From: Hyaloperonospora brassicae
Taxonomy: Eukaryota > Oomycota > Peronosporomycetes > Peronosporales > Peronosporaceae
Direction: 5' to 3'
Assembly (NCBI GenBank): GCA_947650285.1
Contig: CANTFL010000443.1
Location: forward strand, 1 to 64,000
DNA: 64,000 bases
The notes under the pieces are model-generated. The model was not told where the DNA came from and searched no databases. It worked only from the letters and a program-made list of their open reading frames with translations. This document shows, one piece after another, positions 42,305 through 54,293 of the stretch. Both the position numbers and the translations under genes were made by a program. Numbering within the stretch: the first letter of the stretch is position 1; each line of letters opens with the position of its first letter.

Positions 42305-44407
42305 CTACGTCCCCGTGTTCGCAAGAAGCGTGTTAGCCTCCTTTGTCCGTCTTTTTTCGTAAATATTGCTTAGCGTGTTAGCAACATCCGTGTACGTACG
42401 ATACTTTTTTAAGCGCGTAACCCACGCGCCCAGTCCTTTTGTTCCATCGTTCCGAACCAAAAGGTTTGCTGCCTCTTCGGGGCCTAAAGCCGACTTCGGG
42501 TGCGCCGCTCTGTACAGCTCAATGTACGTGAACCACTCATACACGTGGCGCGGAAGTATTTCATGTATCTTTGCAGAGCGAAACGAGAGAATGTCGTATA
42601 TGTTTTTGGGGTCCAATCCCAGCTCCATCCACAGGCGGGATGTTACTCCTGGTTCTCGATAGTAGTGTAAAACCAGTTTTTTCGACAACTCGATTGCATC
42701 CTGTTTTCCTAGGTTCGAGGCATGAAGCGATAACAGTGCCTGCACCACATCGGTCGGACCTGTAGTCAACAACAAAGCTTTGATGATCTCACGTTCGCTA
42801 ATGCGCTTTTGACCATTGGCTGCGTTATGATCCAAGTACTTTTTCAGTGCCTTCACGTCTATTGGTCCTTTCAGTCCGGCAAAACTCCAGAATTTGTCGT
42901 CATCGACGAGAGTAGATTCATGTGATAAATGTCTTCTGATGGCAGGCCCGTAATACTCCCTTTTCGCGCGAGGGTTGAAGTCTTCAACCTCGAGGTAAAG
43001 ATCATGTAGCGAACTAGCGAGGGCGTCATGTCCAGGTTGATCGGCAATCTCCTTGAGATGAGCATCCAGTCCTTTCGCATCTTTAAAATCAAACAATAGT
43101 TTCGCCGTGTCATCAGCGCTGGAGGTACTCGGGTGCACTTCCTTGAACAGACCTATATACTCCATCAATTCGTCCAAAAATATCAGCGATATGCGGTCCA
43201 ACTTGTTCCAATCAAAGCCGAAGGCTCTGAAAACCGCTTCAGGTCTCAATCCTGACGCCATCCACATGCAAGAAAACACTATCGGACGTCTCATGAAGCG
43301 TGATAGTAATTCTCTTGTCAGCACGCTGGCTTCATCTTTCATATCTTCAAACATGTGAAGCGACACCAGCGCCCGCATCACATCGGCCGGGTTATTCACC
43401 AGTAGCATGGCATCAATCGCTTCTCCTGTTGAGTCGACTGCTTTGCCTGTCTCGTCACCCACTTTGCCCGTATTGTCAACTGCTTTGCCCGTATAGTCAG
43501 CTGCTTTGCCAGTCTTGTCGAATACCCTGCCTGTCGTGTCGACCGCTTTGCCTGGCGCGTCAATCGCTTTACCAGTCGCGCCGAATGCTTTGCGTGTCAC
43601 GTCGGCTGCTTTACCTTTCGCGTCGACCACTTTGCGCTTCGCATCGGCTGCTTTACCGTTCGTATCGACTACTTCGCTTGCCATGATCTGAGCGTATCGT
43701 GTTTTCGATGGCGGACGAAATCCATAACGCTGTAGCACATCTCTGAGCGCCGACGCGTCTGTGAATCCCTCGCTTCTGGCAATGTCCCAAAATATCTCGG
43801 TACGATCAAGAGCCGCTGGGCGCATAATGACTCCATGATAAGGTTGTGTCGCAATGTCCATAGGTTTCCCGCCAAGCGGGTCGTCTGCAAGTATGGTCGC
43901 AAGGTTCTTCGGACTCTCGCTGTGGACCGCGCCTTCAGTGGTAGTCTTAATGTCCATCGGACTCTCGCTGTGCACGACGCCTTCGTGAGTGGCTGCAATG
44001 TTCATCGGACTCTCGCTATGGACTGCGCCTTCGACAGCGGTCGCGATATCGATCAGACTGTTGCTATGGACGGCGCCTTCAGTAATAGTCGAAACACCGT
44101 GCCCTATTGCACGAACGACCGATTCCATAATCTCAGCAAGCTTCTCAGTCATCCGCTCCTCCCTCCAATGATCCTCAACATAAGCCGCTTCTCCCGTTGA
44201 ATCATTCGTCTTTGAAAGACCAGTAACGTATGGGACCGTGCCCGCCCCGAACGATCCAGAATGATGCGCGAGTATGTGATCGTGCGTGGTATCGTTGAGG
44301 CCTGTTAGGGTGTTAAAACGAGCTGAGGAATTGTTTGGCTTACCGTTAGCTTGCAAGCCTATGAGAAGGGTGCCGAAAGCCGCAAGCGCACGACGAAGTC
44401 TGCGCAT
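42305..44407 (-). CDS. Secreted WY-domain effector, EER motif, two modules, two tandem-repeat arrays
   Basis: 700 residues, intact, no intron needed. Residues 1-22 form a signal peptide: RRLRR, then hydrophobic ALAAFGTLLIGL. No canonical RXLR is present (a weak RFNTL at 30-34), but WREER at 81-85 is the EER that normally follows it. Residues 109-172: four 16-residue repeats with EGAVHSESP. Module 1 (about 206-473) and module 2 (about 506-690) align with each other: FWDIA/FWSFA, then DVMRALVSLH/DVVQALLSLH, MWMASGL/LWMELGL (W382, W593), LMEYIGLF/WFTYIELY, KGLDAHL/KGLGAWV. This is the W/Y helical pattern of oomycete WY (LWY) effectors. A 7-residue array (D-x-TGKAV, residues 248-333) is inserted inside module 1 only. 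Family role: translocated into the plant cell to act on host targets; the target is unknown. The ATG at 44,407 is preferred over an in-frame TTG at 44,512 because it alone gives the signal peptide. Confidence 0.88.
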   Translation of the reverse strand: MRRLRRALAAFGTLLIGLQANGKPNNSSARFNTLTGLNDTTHDHILAHHSGSFGAGTVPYVTGLSKTNDSTGEAAYVEDHWREERMTEKLAEIMESVVRAIGHGVSTITEGAVHSNSLIDIATAVEGAVHSESPMNIAATHEGVVHSESPMDIKTTTEGAVHSESPKNLATILADDPLGGKPMDIATQPYHGVIMRPAALDRTEIFWDIARSEGFTDASALRDVLQRYGFRPPSKTRYAQIMASEVVDTNGKAADAKRKVVDAKGKAADVTRKAFGATGKAIDAPGKAVDTTGRVFDKTGKAADYTGKAVDNTGKVGDETGKAVDSTGEAIDAMLLVNNPADVMRALVSLHMFEDMKDEASVLTRELLSRFMRRPIVFSCMWMASGLRPEAVFRAFGFDWNKLDRISLIFLDELMEYIGLFKEVHPSTSSADDTAKLLFDFKDAKGLDAHLKEIADQPGHDALASSLHDLYLEVEDFNPRAKREYYGPAIRRHLSHESTLVDDDKFWSFAGLKGPIDVKALKKYLDHNAANGQKRISEREIIKALLLTTGPTDVVQALLSLHASNLGKQDAIELSKKLVLHYYREPGVTSRLWMELGLDPKNIYDILSFRSAKIHEILPRHVYEWFTYIELYRAAHPKSALGPEEAANLLVRNDGTKGLGAWVTRLKKYRTYTDVANTLSNIYEKRRTKEANTLLANTGT
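43409..43666 (-). repeat. 21-bp coding minisatellite in effector (12 units)
   Basis: About twelve 21-bp units coding D-x-TGKA-V/A variants (residues 248-333). All are in frame with no stops, and units differ by a few bases. Confidence 0.92.
43892..44083 (-). repeat. 48-bp coding tandem repeat in effector (4 units)
   Basis: Four 48-bp units; EGAVHS or EGVVHS starts at residues 110, 126, 142 and 158. They lie between the EER motif and module 1. Confidence 0.9.
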
Positions 44408-44430
44408 TGCAACGTGCAGCTCGGTGCCTG

Positions 44431-44446
44431 AAGATTGCAGAGTGAG
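44431..44446 (-). promoter_or_regulatory. Oomycete-type initiator (Inr) of effector gene
   Basis: Minus-strand CTCACTCTGCAATCTT fits the oomycete Inr consensus GCTCATTYBNCAWTTT at 13 of 16 positions. It lies 24-39 bases before the ATG at 44,407, a normal spacing, and supports that start. Confidence 0.55.
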
Positions 44447-45300
44447 GAAAGCTGGCCATGACTTTTTCTTGCCGCAGAGCGTTTCCGTTTCCCACTTCTG
44501 ATTTCGAGCCAAAGCCCTTCCCTGAAATTTGCTTCTATTCCTGCAGATGTGGTCGCGGAGAAGTAGGCCTAATAGCTTTCCTGCACGAACTCATACAGCG
44601 TGTATGTTGTTGTATCTTAGCCGAATGATAGAAGTTCACACGATGGATTCTGCTTCAATATTTTTCCTCATTGACGGGAAGACCTGGTCCGTGGAAGTTG
44701 TGCATCTGCAAGGTTTAGACGGTCAACTGCCCGCTGATTTTTATTCTTTAAATTATAAAATGTCGCCTGGCGACACGCCTATTTTGCCTGCCAGGCTCTA
44801 GGCATCTGGAATGATTTGGAACGGAGTGAGCCCGTTCCGAAACATAGACCCTAAAATAGATGGAAAACATATTTTAGAAGCCATAGAATATACATGTTGG
44901 ATGAAAAAAAGAAAAATGATACATTGTAAAACTTTTGACCGCCTGATTGTTTGTAGGTCGCACACACTGAAAATAGCTACATAGATACAATATGACCCTG
45001 CAAATACACCCATGCTCTTTATCTCTTTGTGTTTAGACGCATCTATCACCCATCTTTTGTTTATGTATCTATCAATTATTTTTACCTGTATTTCGCCTAG
45101 GGCAAAGTGGCCCACGTGTTTCCGAAATGATGTCAGAAGCAGGGTGAATATATCACATAACGCTTTTGACGAAAAAGTCAGCGATACTATTATCTTTGCA
45201 ATTGTGTTCATGTGTAGAAACTACGATGTGGTATCCAGCGTAATCGGCAACGCACTGCTAACTACTAATTGGCCTATACAGAATATGGTGTCAGCCATTG
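44447..45300. other. Upstream region of effector; small open frame of doubtful status
   Basis: No recognised gene. The longest ATG-started frame is 45,211-44,798 on the minus strand (137 codons, start MNTIAKIIVSLTF). It has a hydrophobic character but no known motif or convincing signal peptide. A plus-strand frame at 44,643-44,801 (52 codons) is also unrecognised. Confidence 0.4.
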
Positions 45301-48300
45301 ATCCAGAAATGTACTCTGAATACGCTCAATGAGAGTAGAGCAAGGTGCCTACTTTGATTATTGTTACTACAAATACTGCAGGAACGTTTTGATCCCACTT
45401 TTTTTAAGAACTTCATTTATTCTTATACGTTCCTAACTTTACTTTTAGCTCAGCTGTAATATCCTAATTCAGCTATCTCTACACCCGTTAGTGGTGATGA
45501 GATACAGAAATCTATCTGGACACAGTCTTAAGCATAAAAAGCTTACAATGTCAGAAGTATAGGCGATGGTGAAAGCCTTATATTCGGTACCGCGTCATGG
45601 TCCATAGATAGACACGCACTAATCCACTATAGGTCCTGTGGGTGATGTTCAATCCTACGCCCCGGTTTCCGGGTTTTCCTTCACGAGGTACCTCATATGG
45701 CATATGTCCTAAGGTTATAATTAAGCTTTAAAAGACCATTCTTTAGCAGCTTGTTTCAAGAAATAAATTAATGGCAAGAGACACCTTGATCGATGCGGTC
45801 GTACCTTACAAACTGACGCGGCTATAAAGAAAAACTGGACACGTTGCTTACTCAGCAAAGGACAAAGCACTTCGTGCTGTTGAGGGACTAGGATGTTCAG
45901 CATCTTATACGGCTGTGGAAACTGCAAGCTGATAACACTACTGTTGGGTCGACTACACGTGTGCGCCGAACCGAAAACTTGAAGAATAACATCCCCAAGC
46001 ACAAACGGTTGGAAAGTACTATTCGCTGCGATTGGCCGTAGCACTCGTCAACGCCATAGAAACTCAAATCAGTGAAGATGAATCGATATAAAGGGGGATG
46101 AGTAGTATACCGTGCGTGGTTGTTTGAAAAATCGAAGTACGTCTCGGCGTCAGCGTCGCCAGTATTGCATAAAATAATTGATCGGCGCTCTTGGAATTGA
46201 ACCAGGGAAACTAAACAATATAATCACGCTCAGTAAACAAGAAACTTTGTACGCAATATCGTATGGCGTCTACTCTATCTACTGAAACAGGTAATTGTGC
46301 TCACCACAGTTAATGCGAATGATTCGGTATAGACCCATTTCAATACTTCATATTCGACAAGATTGCTCTATTGATCCACATGGCGCGATATGCGTAGTTT
46401 TTCTTGACACAGGTCGCATCGGTATCGGCGTCTGATTGTGTATCTAGACGACGAAGCAAATATCGAAATCATTTAGAACCTCCTTTTTTATTGCTTAAAC
46501 AATATCGCTCTCATGGTTTTGAGCTATCGCAACTACGCAATATCTGCTAGAGTGAGGTCACTACGCCAATGAGTGTGCTACTGTCCACCTAGCGAATCTT
46601 AACGATCGAAAGAACTACTGAACTTAAGTCAATAATGTACAAGAGTCCAATACAGACGTTTCTGCAAGTCGTGAGAGAGTACAGGAACGTCAAACAAATC
46701 GTTTAGGGTCAGCAGGAATGACGCAACCTACTGATCCCAAAACTTCATGATACATTGCGTTTTGACAAAGGTTGTTCCCACCACACATTGTATCAGTCCT
46801 AGTTCCTCTGATATTGGGTTGTCTCTAGCTACCTTGAACATCAAAGGGAACAAGACAGACAATTCCGTACCTAGTAACTGTGCAATGTGCCGGAAGACGC
46901 TAGCCAGAGGATGGTAGTTTCATGTTTGCGAATTCACCATTTATGCTAGCGAAAGCGTTCGACAGCATTGCTACAAATGATATGCAAATCCGTAAGGACA
47001 TGAAGTAGATAACCCCAACGCACAACACACAGGATGGCCGTTTATCTCCCTGTACCTTGATCGCCAGTTTGATGGCATCCTCGGATAACTATGATTGAAA
47101 TATACGAGCTTTTATTGGTCGTCTTTCAACGTCGGTCGTACAAATGCATTCCTCATCTTTTATTCGATCGGCATCCAACGAGCGCCTAGTTGTTCTTGCC
47201 AACGTGCGGACGTTCCACGAGAGAGTGCGATCATCTCATCGGTTGAGCGGACATAGCATAGCTTCACAAGAACCCATGTCTTACACATCAGCACCGTATT
47301 AAGAGTTTCGGGCTATGTAAATATTGCCGAGGCAGCACCGGAGACCTATTTCCAGAAACGGTCAAGGAGCCGGGGCAATAGATCCTTTAAAGATATTAGC
47401 ATTTACAGTCGGAGAAGAAGAATTGAATAATCCGTCTGCCTCGCAGTGGCAAAGAGGTCATTATGGATTGCTCGCAGCGTTATATGGTACAGAAACCTCT
47501 GTTGCCATGCACTGAAAGCCAAAGCAAATCAATGGAAGAGTCTGCACGGAAAAATTAAGAGATAAAACCCCAAGAAGACATCGAGACATAAAGAGGATTG
47601 GTGAATGACCGATCAAGTGTAGGAGCTTAAGCACCTGACACACATGCACCTACGTAGGTATTTTAGCGACATATTATTCGATTAAGCCACAACTCAGTGC
47701 ATCTCGCGAGATATGCGTAGTAGCCTATTGAAGTAGATTCACGTACGCACGGTAGAGACTGAGGTCGTCAGCGATATTTAGTCGAGAATACAGTTTTTAG
47801 CGAACAAGTACGGCTTGTCGAAGATAATCAGTGAAAGAGAGGGTCATGATGAGAAAACCAAAAAGAAGTTGCATTATTTAATCAAGTGTGTTGCTTCAAG
47901 ATGGCCATCAATGCTCATTTGGTTGAAACAGGTATTTTTACGTGATCCCTTACCGTGTATGTTGTTTAGTGGCGGCGAAATGAGCCGCTAAACCGACCCA
48001 AAATCGAATATGATAAGCTGTAGAAATGGTGATCGACATGATGTGAGCGGATCCTATCGATCCAGACAAGTTTTTTCTACCCAATTATTAGCGGGTTGTA
48101 TGCAGAAATAGACGAATCTAAATAGCTCTTTACCCTTTCTTGCCTCCGACTGTGCAGAAATATGGTATTACACTCGCGCGTATATACCGACGAATGATGC
48201 AGCACCACTGTACTATACTCTTGGAACGAGAAAGGGAGCGATCATAGACTGTGTGTCGATAGTACCACCTTGTCGTTCGTAGTCTACTTTATGTTCTATC

Positions 48301-49691
48301 AGACGGTTTAATGACATCAATTACCGTGTTTAGCGTACAAACCAGCACGTGTAGTATGCTATAAGAATGCTTAAATACAGCACAAAGGCTTTTGATGCAT
48401 AATCCACCTACATCAACAATGTATCACAACGATTGAAAGGTTGCAATATTGTGATCTACGTTGTATCGACGATGCTATTTTTCTAGCTATGAGCAGAAGA
48501 CGATTTGTAAATTTTACAAACGATGTATCCGAAAGATTGTTTTACACCTATGCGTCTTAATATGTCGCAGGCCAACCTTAAGAACTTAAGTATTTACACC
48601 TTTCAATTGAACTTCTCCTATGTATCGTTGTTAAGTACGGCGTACATCTTCATTCGATTAAATTGAGGAGAGTATCGACTAATATTTGCCTTAATTTTGG
48701 GAAGGGGACAAAAAAATCGGAAAAGAGGCTTGCGTGAAGCACCACTTTTTGGATAACTTTGAAGCATTTGTACATATATCAGTAAATTTCTTTCTTTTTG
48801 TAATCTTATGTAGCTCAGTATCATCGTTCCTGTGCAGATCACATTCAAGACTGAATGAAAGTGCTGGTACAGTGAAATCGGATTGCAGTCATCTTTCCCA
48901 TTTTGTGCATGATGTCGTTAATAACTAAATCGACTATTTGTAGATAAGACACAGAAAGGGCGATCCACGTCTTGTATCGTATAGATCTTAGCGAAACGTC
49001 TCTAAGAGTAATTAGTCAGTACATCACCTTGCCTTAATTCACGCACTGGAAGTGGCAGGGTCAACCGATCAGTGTGTAGACAATGCTTCATCTATAACGA
49101 CCATTCATCATTACGTGGGGTCATAAAACGTCCTCACCGCTTGCAAAAAAGTAAGGTAAATAAAACCTGGGTATGTTGTCTTCGTGAAATTGACTAGGAT
49201 GACATACTGTCGTCGTTATATCTCTCTCTTGCCAAATCATACTTCGAGCTGCAACGTAATTGTATGACATTGCACTACTATCAAACTGATTAAATCTGGT
49301 GTACTGTGGTCGTCACCTCCTAACGACGTATCAAAGCGAGCGTAATAGAGACGGTATTGTGATACTGCTGTATACTCAGTTTTGCATTAATACCTAAGAT
49401 CTCAAAACCGCACTTGACTGCTTGTTGGTCTTCTACGTACCGGCATACACCTCCCAGCAATTAGTCGGGTTTCACACGTGTTGCGAATGACACAGCGCGT
49501 CGACTTTTCGATCTTAACATGATCAGCCCTCTCGACTTCGTATAAGTGCTACAATTGACCTGCTCGTTGACTTTTTGGCGGTCTAAGGACCTACCCCAAG
49601 GTGATACCGGACACATAAAGACCCCGCCATTGTTATTTGTTTCAAAATAAATATCTTGACAGGGGTTGAAATAGGCGATTTCACTTTACTC
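45301..49691. other. No gene recognised; faint Copia RT trace
   Basis: About 4.4 kb of decayed sequence with frequent stops. At 46,430-46,560 the plus strand reads LIVYLDD and, in a neighbouring frame, LLKQYRSHGFELSQLRN, similar in order to the catalytic YVDD and the following helix of Copia RT. Nothing else around it is clear, so this is only suggestive. Confidence 0.35.
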
Positions 49692-50640
49692 TGTGGCAAA
49701 TTGGCGATCACAAATTCCTTGTGATCCCGACTCTTTACTGACGCCCAGACGACCGACAGTCCGCAGGGGTACTCCGTTTCCGTGTTCTTGACAGCCTTCT
49801 AAAATTAGTTGATTTGACAGTAGACTGGGCTGCACTCTTTCAGGTGGACGTGTGTCGATAGGATACTTGACCGTGTTTGAGGCAAGTTGGTGATTATATC
49901 GAAATCTTTACATGACCACGGGTATACTTGTAGGGTGCTTAGTATTAGTGACCCTGATCTCTACGAGACCGCCCTGTCTAAAGTAGATGATCGAATCGCA
50001 AGCCTTCTATCCACTTAAGCCGTCTCACGGTCTTTTACTATGCGTCCAATCGCAGTCGAGGGGCTTTGAGATGTCTTGTACTCCTGGCCACGTAATTCCG
50101 GAGTGATCTCTTTGGTGATCTCTTTGGTGATCGCTTTGGTGATCGCTTTGGTGATCGCTTGCTCTTCTTGACGTCGGAAGGCCAAATAATTTTGCCCGGA
50201 AAGAGGAACGACACTAGTGTAATTAGAAGTCAATTGATTTCTCATTTAGTGTTGACCAAAGTCCAAACCTCTAACAAAGCCTTTTCCTTTCATTAGGATA
50301 TACCACCACGTGTTGCCTTGTTCTGTCATGATTTAATCTTGCATCGTATTCGGTGGTCCACGCCATATTACCATGGACTCACCATCCAAAGATCGCAGTG
50401 TACGAGATCACGTCACACGCGATCACGTCACCCGAGAAAACGTCACCCGAGATCACGTCTCCCTAATTCGCATCGATCAAGACTTCATCGCTTAATATCG
50501 CATCGCCCAAGATCTGGATGACCAATATCAATTGATCGGAGATGCGGTGGGTCGTGTACCCCATTGTGTGGCATTCAACTTCAGCAAATGTAGAACCCAG
50601 TCGCAGCGTCATCTTCGGTCGAAAGTGCTTGTCCTACTCA
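49692..50640 (-). repeat. Gypsy-2 3' LTR (left; right end approximate)
   Basis: The core (about 49,824-50,460) is almost identical to 62,469-63,075, whereas the first 130 bases and the last part are strongly diverged. Contains a 12-bp array and a second array of about 15 bp (gatcacgtcacccga) at 50,400-50,460. Confidence 0.8.
50102..50160. repeat. 12-bp minisatellite in Gypsy-2 left LTR
   Basis: Tandem tttggtgatcgc units, about five, two of them with the tctc variant. The right LTR has about one more. Confidence 0.9.
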
Positions 50641-53600
50641 GCTATAATCTCTCCCTAAACTCACATCTGACTTACCGTGTTCTTTCCGTTCGTGCATCCT
50701 ACCCAAATTCTGCAATGGGTAATCCTAACCCTTCTTCTTTTTCGAACTCACCGGCTTCTAAAGTCACTAGGTTCATATAGGTTTTCGTGATTGTGTCCGT
50801 CGACAGATCGCTTACACAGAATACAACTGGCAACAAATTACCTCAAGTAGTTGCACCTGCACAGTATCAACTTCCGCGGTGATAACCAACGGCGGATCAC
50901 CTTCGCTTAATCCTATTAGGGGCCTCCCCGACCTAATGATATTGCCTTTCTATATACAGGAAGTAACTTCGGAAGATGAGGGAACCTCAGATACAAAATT
51001 AAATTATCAGTTGATGCTACATCTCCTGGCTTGATGCGGTCCAGCTATCGGGTATTTATAAACGTGGATGTAACCCCCTGTCGTCGACCTAGCAACTTTA
51101 ACGCACACATTGACTCGCTTGTGTCAGTGTAGACGAATTCAACAAGATGATGTCGATAACTGAGACGCTTTGTAACAAGCGTTGCATGCTCATACCCATT
51201 TTTGCGATCGCCATGAGCAAGGGGGACGCAAGCTCTTTGATTCTGTGCCGTCGTATACATCACAATTTCAGACTGCTTACAACTAACATCTTGGCTTAAT
51301 CGGTAGGGCGACCACGTATCAGGATTATGAGATACATTTGCCTCAAAGAAAAGCTAATAAAGGTGGTCCGATCGCGTCGCGCTGATAAAAAAAATCAAAT
51401 TGCGAGTTGGTTTCCCTCCAGTAGCGAATGGATTATGGCGCTGATCGATCATATGCGGATCTGACGCAGATGACGAATTTTTGAACCCAATCCAGGTCCG
51501 AGAGAATTAAGCTTAAAAATGGGTATCTTAAATCCAAGGGTACGATCAGTTATGTACAGGATCAGGTCAATTTATTATAATCGAGCGTTTCAAAATCCAA
51601 GATAATGAAGCATGCCGCGATGGCGATCTTGATCTGATGCACATAACGACTATAATCAAGCATCCCAATTGGGCAGATGCAAGATCAGACTCGTGACGTC
51701 AATTTGAGGCTCGATACCGCGATCGAAGAACGTTATTTCTTTCCCAATCTAATAAATTGGCTCACATACTTGTGGCTCCGCCGTTTATTTCAAATGATTA
51801 GGGTCAATCGAGTAGTTAGTTAGATCTACCACATGTCCGAGCAATAAGGTCTCCCTCCATTCGTAGATCTCATCAAAGCGAGCCCAAACTGACTTTGCCA
51901 GTGATCATGGTGATCCAATGCAATTTTGCCTCCTCAGCTGCCACCGTCTAGAGCCATGTCATGGCTCCGATGATCCACTGCCAAAGAGCAATAGAAGGAT
52001 CGATATTCGCCCGCGTATGATTCAGAAAGCGAAAAATTGGATAAATTTGAAGATGCGACGTTAGCCAAGTTTTTATGATCGCGCTCTTAAACCTTCCGTC
52101 GTCGCGTTCTTTCCGCTGTGATTTCTTCTGCTCCAGTCGCTTCCTCGAGCCCTATCCGCCCCAAGATAAAAACGTTAATCTCTTCGGGGACGCTTCAAGT
52201 GATTACGGCGACGCGGTCAGCTTTATCTGATTTCGATCTACGAACCACATTTACCTACCAAATATCGGGCCTTTTTTATTAACTAATATCTTGCATGATA
52301 AGAGGTGTCCTGACATTTTCGATCAAGTTGCAAGGTCACCTGCTCTAATATTACCGTGGTCTTCACGGCGAGTGAGCAGGACAAGTGTGGATTTTTCAGT
52401 CCGAAAACACTTCGTTCGATACTTGTACACCCCAATATATAGGCCGTTTTTTATTTTGAAAAGATCTGCCCGACCAACTCCATTTTAAAATTAGAACCTC
52501 TACTTCATCACGACGGCTACGATCGACGCGACTAATTGTCGCGAAAATTGGAACTCGTTCTAACAAGTATCACACCAGTTCTGACAAATCGCACAAGATA
52601 ATTCAAGCAACTAAGGAAGATGTACGGATCATTTGAGGACAAAACCATCATACATTTTGAAAATCTACCAACATGTTGCCGGAATTTTCTGCGGATCAAC
52701 GACCGATACTATGCTGGCTCAAGATTGTAAGCAGAACATTTAAGGGCGAGTATGACCTGGGACAAGTTAGCGGGCGATCCTCCGAAACATTCTGTGGAGT
52801 ATATTCGAGGACCACTGTGATCTTAATATTATGTTGGGTCCGAGCTCCGTGCACTATAATTGCGCAGCCTAAAAATTGTATCAGTATCCGGAAAATTTCT
52901 TTCTACCCGGAAAAGTTCCCCTTACGGTCCTTAACTCCCAGATACCTGCGATCAGTAACTCACAGGATTCGCGACTCCGTGGCGTACCTTTTTACACGCT
53001 TGCTTCACATTATCCACCGGCTGCGACCCATTTGAGAGTCCAGTCGGTGGCGCGGCTTTGCAATCGATCCTAGCCTGGATGGATCTTTTCATCTTCTGAG
53101 ACTCGAACCCGTAATTTTCCGGTCATAACCGCCGTGGCCATCCCACTGCACCGCCTTAATCGGTTAATCAGTACCCGGGGCTAGAATGTACAAAAACAAT
53201 CTCTCCAACTTGATCACTGACTTGTCGATTTTATTTTGCTAATCCGGGAAGTAATTAATTTGTGGCGTCGATCGCATATCATCATGGATCGTCCATCCTT
53301 CTTTCAATCGTTAAGTTATTTTAATAAATTATTCTGTCTTTGATCACAATCCAAAAATTTTAAAAAAATGTTTTGCACCATCTTAAATCCTGATGTTCAC
53401 CAAATTATTCTTTTATTGGTCATTTGACCGCTATCAAGCTCATCATCGCCATAGACGTCGTACACAGAAACCTTTTGATCTCTATATGCAGCCTACCAGC
53501 AAATACTGTACTGCGTTACGTCCGTATGAAACCCTCTGTCATCCGTCACTCACCAGACCTTCGGATAAATCAAGATCTATCGATCCCGCCTCATGTGATT

Positions 53601-53680
53601 GCATCACTAGGAATCGAATTCACCTCGCTCGATCAAGATCGGACCTATTTAGTAGAGATCCGCGATATAAATATTCACGT
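50641..53680 (-). other. Gypsy-2 interior, 3' part
   Basis: Decayed, no domain recognised; a tRNA-like spot lies at 53,100-53,140. Long open frames here (52,673-53,035; 51,263-51,045) carry no known motif. Confidence 0.4.
53100..53140 (-). ncRNA. tRNA-like A and B boxes (SINE or tRNA relic)
   Basis: Minus-strand TGGCCACGGCGG (53,140-53,129) fits the A box at 11 of 12 positions and GGTTCGAGTC (53,109-53,100) fits the B box exactly. The gap between boxes is short for a tRNA and no full cloverleaf is seen, so a SINE-like relic is more likely. Confidence 0.35.
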
Positions 53681-53689
53681 TTTACCCAT

Positions 53690-53993
53690 GACAGACCGCC
53701 GTACCCCGTCCAACAGAATAAAAATTGAGGGTGTACTCCACTTTTACGTGTTTTTCGGCCCGATAGCACGTTATATTTTTTTCCACTGTGAAGATGTCTT
53801 CCACTATATCACCTTTCCAGCTATCTTTTAGCAATACTGCTTCATCAAAATTCACTCGATCAGATAATTCTGCCTTCGACCAAGATGTGGGGCTTTCCGA
53901 AAGCATCTTCGTTTGTTCAGCTTTAAGACGTGAGACACGGGTATCATCTGTAGGATATACATGCGATCTCCAACTGCATCGCATGATACCCAT
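53690..53993 (-). pseudogene. Gypsy-2 integrase C-terminal tail
   Basis: Open for 103 codons. RVSRLKAEQTKML, then DRVNFDEAVLLKDSWKGD and FTVEKNI match the tail of oomycete Gypsy integrases, just before a chromodomain-like segment (family pattern DFDEALLPEDSW...FEVEKI). The segment after it is decayed. Confidence 0.65.
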
Positions 53994-54293
53994 ATTACGT
54001 ATTTACACCAAACATTCCATGCCACATATAAGCTAACTTTCGCGTATATCCTTCCTTAACGCGATCAAAATTTAGTCATACTTGTGGTTCTTGTTTGATG
54101 TTCAGCAAATCACGATCTTAAATATGACTTTTTGCAACATATAAAATTAATTTCTGAAGGCAATCATTGACTGTTTCCTGTGCAGAATGATAATACGCAG
54201 TATATAGTATCTGCATCTGCGTAAATCTCGATTGTTCGATGTATTACTCCCGAGCGGTTAAGTATCCTTAAAGATCGATCGCCGGTCCAAAAG

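Noticed and set aside
43300..43686. Plus-strand Cys/Ser-rich open frames opposite the effector
   Set aside because: They are antisense shadows of the 21-bp repeat; the repetition keeps the frame open.
44408..44512. Longer start of the effector frame (TTG at 44,512, 35 extra residues)
   Set aside because: It begins at TTG, puts a polar stretch before the signal peptide, and would start upstream of the Inr-like site. The ATG at 44,407 explains the secretion signal.
44643..44801. 52-codon frame beginning MDSASIFFLIDG as a possible Crinkler start
   Set aside because: No LFLAK-like motif, too short, no downstream domain.
46430..46560. A third Copia element
   Set aside because: Only two short RT-like pieces in different frames; no LTR, TSD or other domain. 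Kept only as a faint trace.
48734..48928. 64-codon frame with a hydrophobic start as a secreted peptide
   Set aside because: Begins at GTG with no ATG, and lies in decayed sequence without support.
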